47,103 nucleotides of DNA from Hahellaceae bacterium (GTDB lineage: Bacteria; Pseudomonadota; Gammaproteobacteria; Pseudomonadales; Oleiphilaceae): NCBI GenBank assembly GCA_016744695.1, contig JADGDV010000029.1:1-47103 (forward strand), read 5' to 3'. Under the pieces are notes generated by a model. It searched no databases and was not told the origin of the DNA. It worked only from the letters and a program-made list of their open reading frames with translations. A program made the position numbers and the translations under genes. The first letter of the stretch is position 1. The number at the start of each line of letters is the position of its first letter. Positions 40,953-47,103 of the stretch are shown here, one piece after another.

Positions 40953-43604
40953 ATGCCTCAGCAAGAGCAAACTATTCGTCCAAAGGCCAAATTTGTCCGC
41001 GAGGGTTACCCTCTACGAATCATTGCGTGCTTTATCGTTCTGGGCATACACCTTTCACTATTTCATTCAACGCTCAGTTTGCTTCCTTGGTCTTTTGTAC
41101 TCATACAGACATTAATTTATCCTCACATTGCTTATTATCTATCGACCCAAAGAAAGCATGAAGAATATAATATACAAATAGACGCCTTTTTCTTTGGTGG
41201 CTATATCACTTTCTGGGGCTTTAGCCCCTTATCTACTACTCTGTTTTTCTGGGGGGTAAGCCTAGTAAGCTTAGCTGTCGGTGGTAAAAACCTTCTAGTA
41301 AAGTGCATGGCTATGATGGCGATAGGTATAACCGTTATGGCACTTTCTAATGGTCTCTATTATCGAGAGACCTTGCCAACACTGGCTACATTAATTTCTT
41401 CTTTCGGTTTAATCTGTTTTGGTGGTTCATTGGGTTTCTCTTTCCATAAAATAAATACCCATCTACGAAAAGTACAACAAAACCTATCTAAGCAAAAAGA
41501 CCAGCTCATCGAAAGTAATGAACTGGCCCAAGCAATTAATGCAGAGCTAGATCTAGATAAAGTAATGGAGCAGGTAATAGCGACATTACGCCGTCTTTAC
41601 TCCGTAGAACATACATACATTACTCTTTTTGATAAAACCCATGAGAACCTTAAAATTATAAGGAGCTATGGTGATTCACTAACTCCACTAGAAAAAGCAC
41701 AATTTAACGACTTTACATTTTCGATAAAAACAGACTGCGATAGTATTTTTGTATCCCCTTTACTAAAAAATAAATCACTTTATTTAAAAAAACTCAATGC
41801 AACAACGATTGCTAAAACAGGTGCAGCTATAGATCAGCGTCTTTACAACATCAAACCATCCAAAAGTATTTTGTACCTCCCTCTTTCAATTGAAAATGAA
41901 GTAGTAGGGGGGCTCGGTTTCATCAATTACGAAGCACCTATCCAAATCGGAAGTGATGACATTGACCGAATGACCGGTTATCTCTTACAAGTGGGTACAG
42001 CCATAAGAAATGCCAAATTATTTGAAGATGCCAAACAGGCCAGTGATATTGCAATAGTCGCCCAACAAGCAGCCGAGGCCTCAGAAGCGGCAAAAAGCCA
42101 TTTCCTAGCCAATATGAGCCACGAGATTAGAACGCCAATGACCGCAATTATTGGTTACTCTGAGTCACTTCGTGACGAGGAACTCTCTAAAGAAGAACAG
42201 CATCAATTTGTAGAAACTATTATTCGAAGTGGCAAGCACCTGTTGACCATCATTAATGACATTCTAGACCTTTCAAAAATTGAGGCTCATAAGCTAGAGG
42301 TTGAGCATTTAAAAATTCCGTTAGCAAATTTAATAAAAGACTTACACGCTCATATCAGCATTAAGGCAGAAGAAAAAGGACTGGCATTTGATATATCTCC
42401 TATTCTTCCACTCCCTTCATTTTTTATGTCTGACCCAACCCGAATTAAACAAATTCTGTTTAACCTTGCTAGCAACGCCGTAAAGTTCACTCATCAGGGC
42501 ACGATTAACATACTTATTCGTTATGAAGAAGAATCAGATACGCTGTACTTTGAAGTTAAAGACACAGGGATAGGATTAACTACAGAGCAAAAAAACAAAG
42601 TATTTGAACCTTTTGTGCAAGCAGACAACACAACCACCCGTAAATATGGCGGCACAGGGCTAGGCTTATATATATCCAAACAATTAGCTGACATTCTCAA
42701 GGGCGAAATTTATGCTGATAGCCAGCCAGGGTTAGGGAGCGAGTTTGTATTAGCGATTCATCCGGGGAATCTTTCTGAAGCTAGTTGGTTTAAAACCCCA
42801 GAAGCCCTACATCAGGAAATTAAACGTATCAGTGAAGCACTAGAAAAAACGGACGTAATCCCGCTTGAAGGCAACATACTCGTTGCGGAAGACAACCCCG
42901 AAAACCAACGTTTACTATCACACCTTTTTAGTATTATCGGACTCAAGGTAACCATGGTAGACAATGGTAAAAAAGCCCTGGAGGTGGCAGATTCATGTGC
43001 CTTTGATTTGGTCTTACTCGATATACAAATGCCAGTAATGGGAGGAGAAGAAGCAGCCTCACTATTGAAGCAACAACACAGTGACTTACCCCTTATTGCA
43101 TTAACGGCCAATGTCATGCAACACCAAATCGATAACTATTTGAAAATCGGATTTACAGATATCATCGGAAAACCCTTCGAGCGAAAGCACTTTTACCAAA
43201 CATTGAAAAAATACCTGCCAGAAAAAGAACTGCCAATTAAAGGGCGAGTACTTATCGCTGAAGACAACCCTGTTAATTTAAAATTATTAACCCGTCAGGT
43301 CGAAAAAATAAGTAAAAACATTTCCGTCACAAGTGTTGTTAATGGCGCTCAAGCACTTAAAGAAGTGTATAAGAATGCATTTGATTTGATCTTAATGGAT
43401 ATGGAAATGCCCGTCATGAATGGGCTTGATGCACTTAAAGTACTTCGAAGTAAAGGCGATAACACGCCTGTTTATATGGTAACAGGTAATATAAACCCAG
43501 AAGCGGTCAGAGATTGTTTAAAGGGAGGGGCCAACGGTCATATAGAAAAGCCTATTGATACAGAACAACTTAATATAGCCTGTATAAAACACCTCCCAGC
43601 ATAA
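40953..43604 (+). CDS. Hybrid histidine kinase: MASE2-like sensor, GAF-like domain, kinase, two receivers
   Basis: An 883-residue membrane kinase. Residues 20-165 are a membrane sensor resembling MASE2 (YPHIAYYLS, then paired helices), a domain usually found on cyclic-di-GMP or cAMP cyclases. A GAF-like domain spans about 195-355. The dimerisation and phosphoacceptor helix has H390 in NMSHEIRTPM. The ATPase domain has N-box NLASNAVKFTH, DTGIG and YGGTGLGL. Receiver 1 has D690 (VLLDIQMP) and receiver 2 has D816 (LMDMEMP). No HPt domain is present, so a separate phosphotransfer protein is probably needed to pass the signal on. It lies beside the EPS locus and downstream of repeat copy 2. Confidence 0.88.
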   Translation: MPQQEQTIRPKAKFVREGYPLRIIACFIVLGIHLSLFHSTLSLLPWSFVLIQTLIYPHIAYYLSTQRKHEEYNIQIDAFFFGGYITFWGFSPLSTTLFFWGVSLVSLAVGGKNLLVKCMAMMAIGITVMALSNGLYYRETLPTLATLISSFGLICFGGSLGFSFHKINTHLRKVQQNLSKQKDQLIESNELAQAINAELDLDKVMEQVIATLRRLYSVEHTYITLFDKTHENLKIIRSYGDSLTPLEKAQFNDFTFSIKTDCDSIFVSPLLKNKSLYLKKLNATTIAKTGAAIDQRLYNIKPSKSILYLPLSIENEVVGGLGFINYEAPIQIGSDDIDRMTGYLLQVGTAIRNAKLFEDAKQASDIAIVAQQAAEASEAAKSHFLANMSHEIRTPMTAIIGYSESLRDEELSKEEQHQFVETIIRSGKHLLTIINDILDLSKIEAHKLEVEHLKIPLANLIKDLHAHISIKAEEKGLAFDISPILPLPSFFMSDPTRIKQILFNLASNAVKFTHQGTINILIRYEEESDTLYFEVKDTGIGLTTEQKNKVFEPFVQADNTTTRKYGGTGLGLYISKQLADILKGEIYADSQPGLGSEFVLAIHPGNLSEASWFKTPEALHQEIKRISEALEKTDVIPLEGNILVAEDNPENQRLLSHLFSIIGLKVTMVDNGKKALEVADSCAFDLVLLDIQMPVMGGEEAASLLKQQHSDLPLIALTANVMQHQIDNYLKIGFTDIIGKPFERKHFYQTLKKYLPEKELPIKGRVLIAEDNPVNLKLLTRQVEKISKNISVTSVVNGAQALKEVYKNAFDLILMDMEMPVMNGLDALKVLRSKGDNTPVYMVTGNINPEAVRDCLKGGANGHIEKPIDTEQLNIACIKHLPA

Positions 43605-43666
43605 TTTGATCATTTAAATCAAACAGCCTAGACTGTCATGACTAACTGTGAAAATTTGGGTTTATT

Positions 43667-44239
43667 TTGAAAAAAAAATGTGTGAACGTTAACGCCACTT
43701 CCAACGCTGGCTTTACCCTTATAGAACTTATCGTTGTTATTGTCATTCTCGGCATCATCGCTGCTTTTGCTTTGCCTCGTTTTGCAGACCTGCAAGATGA
43801 AGCAGAACTCAGCGCCGCACAATATACTGCCGCATCACTAAAAGTAGGCGTTGATACAGTAAAGGTTGTCTTTAACAGCAAAGGCCACTCAACCCGCACT
43901 CAAAACCTAGAAGGCTTTGGCGACGGCACAATTGATACCAATAATATTGGCTACCCTATTGGTACAACTAAAGGGACTGGCAACGAAAATATAGGCGTAG
44001 GTAATGAGGGGTGTGTTGGTGTATGGGAGGGTGTTCTCCAATCGCCTCCTTCCGTTGCCATGAACAACAACTCGGACTATCGCTCTTACCGACACACAGG
44101 GAATAAAGTTTGCAGTTATGCTTATCGTCTCAATGGAGATACTGCAAACCGAAATCAGTCACAGTTAGTTATCCGTTATGATTCTCGGGACGGTACCGTT
44201 GATGTCTGCGGAAGACGTAGCGATATTCCTAACTGTTAA
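43667..44239 (+). CDS. Type IV pilin-like (MSHA-type) prepilin
   Basis: A 190-residue prepilin. The cleavage site is AG/FTLIELIVVIVILGIIAAFALPRF, with the processed protein starting at Phe16 and the conserved Glu at +5. A globular C-terminal domain follows with several cysteines (GCVG, VCSYAY, VCGRRS, PNC), likely forming the pilin disulfides. The start is a TTG (43667) or an internal GTG (43682), neither with a good ribosome site; both give a short basic or neutral leader. No assembly ATPase, secretin or peptidase gene is nearby, so it would be used by machinery coded elsewhere. Confidence 0.8.
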   Translation: MKKKCVNVNATSNAGFTLIELIVVIVILGIIAAFALPRFADLQDEAELSAAQYTAASLKVGVDTVKVVFNSKGHSTRTQNLEGFGDGTIDTNNIGYPIGTTKGTGNENIGVGNEGCVGVWEGVLQSPPSVAMNNNSDYRSYRHTGNKVCSYAYRLNGDTANRNQSQLVIRYDSRDGTVDVCGRRSDIPNC

Positions 44240-44251
44240 TCGTGAAAATTA

Positions 44252-45016
44252 TTACTTCTTTTGCCATAACGTATCATCAACATAACTATCAATTATTTCC
44301 TGATAACGGCCAGATGACTTTAATTTAGATAAGCCGGCATTGAACTCATCACGCATTGCTTTGCTATTAAATGCTGCCAGCCTAGGTGATGGAGGAAGAA
44401 TATCATAGAAGATTACAGGGGCGTCAAAGCCCTGTTCATTTTTGTGTAATCCCTTAAAATAGCTGAAAATTCGCTTATCTATAACAATCACATCGCAACG
44501 CTGATTAAATAACATCTGCAACTGAGAAAACTGACTGACTAGCTCATCATATCTTGGGTTATTGCTCACCATCTCTCTATATTCTGCACTGAAATACTTC
44601 GATGCATTTTGAAAGGAAACCACACGAAGGGGTGACAAATCTGAAATTGAAGTAATCTTTAAATGGTTACTTTTTAGAGCAACGGCCCCATTCTGATACT
44701 CAATAATCGATTCAGAATAGAACATATTTGGAATATTGGGAGGCACATTAATCATTCCATCCACTGACTTCGCTTGCAATAAATTCAAGCTTCTTTCATT
44801 CGATGCGTAACTTATTTTTGTTGTATGCCCTGCATTAGCTATCGACGCTTTAACTAGCGCCAACTGAATACCACTATTTGATTTCCGAATAACATAAGGG
44901 GGAATGGTGTTAGGGCTTACGATATTAACCGTGTCAGAAAATACAAGTGGAGACCCTAATAAGCTAAAACACGTTAGCACTATATTGGGTATAACTACTA
45001 GTGTCTTAAAGTTCAT
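44252..45016 (-). CDS. Periplasmic solute-binding protein (SBP_bac_3-like)
   Basis: A 254-residue exported protein with a signal peptide (about residues 1-27, cleavage after VFS). The mature part is of the amino-acid binding protein or transporter-like fold: TIPPYVIRKSNSGIQLALVKASIANAG at the N-terminus, and SDLSPLRVVSFQNASKYF and DVIVIDKRIFSYF in the second lobe. No permease or ATPase gene is adjacent, so it is more like the orphan periplasmic proteins of this family seen in marine gammaproteobacteria than part of an ABC importer. Ligand unknown. Confidence 0.7.
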   Translation of the reverse strand: MNFKTLVVIPNIVLTCFSLLGSPLVFSDTVNIVSPNTIPPYVIRKSNSGIQLALVKASIANAGHTTKISYASNERSLNLLQAKSVDGMINVPPNIPNMFYSESIIEYQNGAVALKSNHLKITSISDLSPLRVVSFQNASKYFSAEYREMVSNNPRYDELVSQFSQLQMLFNQRCDVIVIDKRIFSYFKGLHKNEQGFDAPVIFYDILPPSPRLAAFNSKAMRDEFNAGLSKLKSSGRYQEIIDSYVDDTLWQKK

Positions 45017-45075
45017 TAACGCATCAGTCCACTATTTATCGATACCTTAATTTATAGCATATTAGCTGAATTCTG

Positions 45076-45954
45076 CTACCCACCATTTTTCTTCAGTAAA
45101 TACATAACAGGCATGAATATCCCTAACATCACAATCAACCCACCCAGTATCTGTTGCAAGGTTGGAAACAGGCCTAAAAATGTCCATGATAACAATGCTG
45201 TAAATACAGGGCTGAGCATAATAAAAAGCGTTGATTGGCTAACAGGAATATAACGAACCGAGTACATATATGACAAGCGAGAAATGAGCGGGCCAAAAAA
45301 AGCAGAAGCCATTGCGTATAACCAGATATCAACCCCTAAATTAAGTAGCCCTGGTATCACCCCAGGAATAAAGCTGATAAATATGCAGCCTATAATCAAC
45401 CTCAAAAAATTAAGCGTTATTGGCTCAACCTTGTGAATAATATATTTCAAAATAACCTGGCTTACACCAAAGCAAAGCGCCGCTGTAATTCCCCACAGGT
45501 AATAAACAAAGTCCCCGCCTAATTTAAGTCCTTCGTTATAATTCATAATCGCAAAACCAAAGAACGCAATTAAAGCACCAGGGATAAGATACTTAACCAT
45601 TTCTTCTTTTAAGAAAAACCAACCCAAAAACAACACAATCATAACTTGAGTGCGCGTAACCAAAACAGTTACCGCGGGGTCAATTCCTTCCATTGAACGG
45701 CCAATGGCATAGTTACCCACAACTGAAAGTAGTGCAAAAATAAGGGCTCCCCAAAGGGTTGTTCTATTAATCTTAATCACATTTTTTTTAGCGGCACTGC
45801 CAATAAAACTGAAAATGAAACCAATAATATAAACAGCGAGTAAATAGGTTTGTGTATCTGTGGTTTCAAGTGCTTTTTTAAAGGGTACAAAAAACAATGC
45901 CGCAGACAACGAGCCAAGAATAGCAAAGAGGAAACCTTTAGTTTGGGGGCGCAA
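45076..45954 (-). CDS. EamA-family (DMT superfamily) transporter
   Basis: A 292-residue protein with ten hydrophobic helices in two repeats of five, the EamA layout. The first repeat has SLSAALFFVPFKKALE and a conserved glutamate-bearing loop (FFLKEEMVKYLIPGALIAFFGF), and the second repeat ends WTFLGLFPTLQQILGGLIVMLGI. It would move a small metabolite across the inner membrane. The start is a TTG at 45954 with AGGGA 9 nt upstream; no ATG is available further out because of an in-frame stop. Confidence 0.85.
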   Translation of the reverse strand: MRPQTKGFLFAILGSLSAALFFVPFKKALETTDTQTYLLAVYIIGFIFSFIGSAAKKNVIKINRTTLWGALIFALLSVVGNYAIGRSMEGIDPAVTVLVTRTQVMIVLFLGWFFLKEEMVKYLIPGALIAFFGFAIMNYNEGLKLGGDFVYYLWGITAALCFGVSQVILKYIIHKVEPITLNFLRLIIGCIFISFIPGVIPGLLNLGVDIWLYAMASAFFGPLISRLSYMYSVRYIPVSQSTLFIMLSPVFTALLSWTFLGLFPTLQQILGGLIVMLGIFMPVMYLLKKNGG

Positions 45955-46231
45955 TGGGGAGTATCCCTATAGATTGTATAAAAGCACGTGCCCCCTTATA
46001 TACGCTTTAAGATCAACTGTATAGAAATACTATTTGTTTTGACTTAACTATGGTCGAGTAATAAAGATGAATGCTAACTTCGCATAGCCTTCAATTATCA
46101 ACGGCTCAATACAATTAAAGAACAAATAGACCTATGGACTCGCGTAGTTTCCCCCGCCAAGTCTTTTACGTAGCGACAGTCGCACAATAATATAACTCAA
46201 TTCATCTACCCACTTACAAATGTCATCAGCG
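45955..46231. other. Intergenic stretch with no recognised feature
   Basis: The gap between the EamA transporter and the parDE operator is AT-rich and holds only very short frames. I see no tRNA, hairpin with a T-run, or coding remnant that I can defend. It should contain the transporter's promoter on the left. Confidence 0.4.
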
Positions 46232-46264
46232 AGTTATTAATGGCAAAGATTGCCATTAATAACT
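46232..46264. promoter_or_regulatory. Perfect 33-bp palindrome, probable ParD operator
   Basis: AGTTATTAATGGCAA (46232-46246) and TTGCCATTAATAACT (46250-46264) are perfect inverted repeats of 15 bp around AGA. The palindrome lies 38 bp before the parD ATG, where the ParD or ParDE autorepressor binds in related systems. The length and perfection make chance very unlikely; the binding protein is inferred from location. Confidence 0.65.
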
Positions 46265-46302
46265 ATAATCATCTCGTATGATCAATTTTTGGAGTCAGTA
46301 TC

Positions 46303-46539
46303 ATGGCAACTATGAATATATCGCTTCCTGGCCCTATGCGCCAATGGGTCGAGTCTCAATCACAAGATGGCGCATATGCGAATAATAGTGATTACGTGCG
46401 GGATCTAATTCGTAAGGATCAGCTTCAGGCACAAAAGCTTAGGGCTATGCAAGAAGCAATCACTAAAGGTCTTGAAAGTGGTGAGGCTAAAGCCTTTGAT
46501 AAAGAGTCCTTCAAGAAGCGTATGCAGGATAGGTTATAG
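46303..46539 (+). CDS. parD: ParD-like antitoxin (ribbon-helix-helix)
   Basis: A 78-residue protein. The N-terminal ribbon-helix-helix is ATMNISLPGPMRQWVESQ, followed by YANNSDYVRDLIRKDQ, the pattern of type II ParD antitoxins. The C-terminal helix (KAFDKESFKKRMQD) would wrap the toxin. TTGGAG lies 7 nt before the ATG. Its stop is directly followed by the parE start. It should repress the operon through the palindrome just upstream. Confidence 0.88.
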   Translation: MATMNISLPGPMRQWVESQSQDGAYANNSDYVRDLIRKDQLQAQKLRAMQEAITKGLESGEAKAFDKESFKKRMQDRL

Positions 46540-46836
46540 GTGGAAAGTTTTAGGTTACTGCCCGAAGCTGAAAATGATTTAGAATCTATTTGGTTATATA
46601 GCGCGAATAATTGGGGTGCTGATCAAGCACACGCTTATATAGATGGTCTCGTCGATATATTTCAGCTTCTATCCGATAACCCTCTAATGTGTCGCGAACA
46701 AAGCAAGTTCACACCGCTAGTTTATATTCACCATCATGCTCATCATTTGATTGTTTTTATTCTGTCAGATATCGGAATCGATATTGTGCGCGTTTTACAT
46801 GAGTCTATGGATATCGGCACGCAACTTGACACATAG
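46540..46836 (+). CDS. parE: ParE-like toxin of the RelE/ParE superfamily
   Basis: A 98-residue toxin. LLPEAENDLESIWLYSANNWGADQAHAYIDGL at the N-terminus and HHHAHHLIVFILSDIGIDIVRVLHESMD at the C-terminus match ParE, which poisons DNA gyrase in known members. The start is a GTG immediately after the parD TAG, so translation is coupled. The usual arginine and valine-rich final strand (IDIVRVLHESMD) is intact, suggesting a functional toxin. Confidence 0.86.
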   Translation: MESFRLLPEAENDLESIWLYSANNWGADQAHAYIDGLVDIFQLLSDNPLMCREQSKFTPLVYIHHHAHHLIVFILSDIGIDIVRVLHESMDIGTQLDT

Positions 46837-47023
46837 CTCCATTCAAAAGGATTGCTAATAACTCAAAGTTGAATTAACACACTCCAGTTTTACTCATATT
46901 GAAACTTCCACTAAGAGTCTGCTGCTGACCTTATAAACGATACTCATCTAGCTCAGCCATCGGCCAGAAGCAGTCATTTGAGTTGAGGGGAATTGGTTAG
47001 ACCCAGCGCTAGCTTTTGACCCA

Positions 47024-47103
47024 GGCTGTGTGAAAACTCGTATTAAAGGTAAAAATGAACTTATAGCGGCCCTCACAACCCCCGTAACCTTTTCTATAAC
47101 GTG
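47024..47103. mobile_element. Possible insertion-sequence terminus running off the right edge
   Basis: GGCTGTGTGAAAACTC (47024-47039) resembles the inverted-repeat ends of some IS1182-like elements, and the sequence after it has no coding frame. The rest of the element would lie outside the window. Only one end is visible and there is no transposase or target duplication to confirm it, so this is a guess from sequence resemblance. Confidence 0.25.

Noticed and set aside
40912-41115. A 67-codon frame overlapping the start of the hybrid kinase gene.
   Set aside because: It lies in another frame of a clearly real gene whose MASE2-like protein sequence is well formed.
43610-43630. TTTGAT/ATCAAA hairpin after the hybrid kinase stop.
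   Set aside because: All but one pair in each arm are A-T and no T-run follows, so termination is not supported.

Overview
The window reads as a moderately AT-rich chromosomal segment of a gammaproteobacterium, most likely marine and Oceanospirillales- or Alteromonadales-like. This is inferred from the gene families present (TRAP transporter, MASE2 sensor, MSHA-type pilin, BacNav-type channel, sodium symporter) and is not proven by any marker gene. I see no rRNA, tRNA, CRISPR array or complete insertion sequence.

Layout. 1-3.5 kb: the tail of a TRAP permease, a paraoxonase-like lactonase, and an organoarsenical detoxification pair (GAPDH plus ArsJ). 3.5-14.2 kb: an accessory or defence-like island, almost all on the minus strand. 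It holds an orphan AAA ATPase, an unexplained two-gene module, an Uma2 remnant, a McrBC-like pair (DUF2357/PD-(D/E)XK nuclease plus McrB-type motor), several small unknown genes, and a hipB-hipA-J-domain operon. 14.3-22.4 kb: a membrane protease, a sodium symporter, an ABC exporter, two cobalamin genes (cbiB, cobC), a glutaredoxin and a voltage-gated channel. 22.4-43.6 kb: an exopolysaccharide (EPS) locus of about 16.5 kb with a REC-EAL regulator on one side and a MASE2 hybrid histidine kinase on the other. 43.6-47.1 kb: a pilin-like protein, a solute-binding protein, an EamA transporter and a parDE toxin-antitoxin pair.

The EPS locus looks like a complete Wzx/Wzy system. It has an initiating phosphoglycosyltransferase, Wzx, Wzy, Wza, a chain-length protein, a separate BY-type kinase, four glycosyltransferases, two acyltransferases, two methyltransferases and a lipoprotein glycoside hydrolase. 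The REC-EAL protein suggests control by cyclic-di-GMP.

The most notable observations are these. (1) A 105-bp perfect direct repeat, extending to about 132 bp with mismatches, brackets the EPS locus. It carries a terminator-like hairpin followed by a promoter-like sequence, just upstream of both the initiating transferase and the hybrid kinase. (2) The McrB-like motor is continuous in frame with an upstream 68-residue ORF apart from one TAA, and its own ORF has no ATG near its start and no ribosome site. (3) HipB, HipA and a J-domain protein form a tightly overlapping three-gene operon. (4) The BacNav-type channel has an unusually acidic TFEDWTD filter resembling calcium-selective ones. (5) One glycosyltransferase appears to start at a rare ATT codon behind a perfect GGAGG. 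(6) The BY-kinase has a degenerate Walker A' motif.
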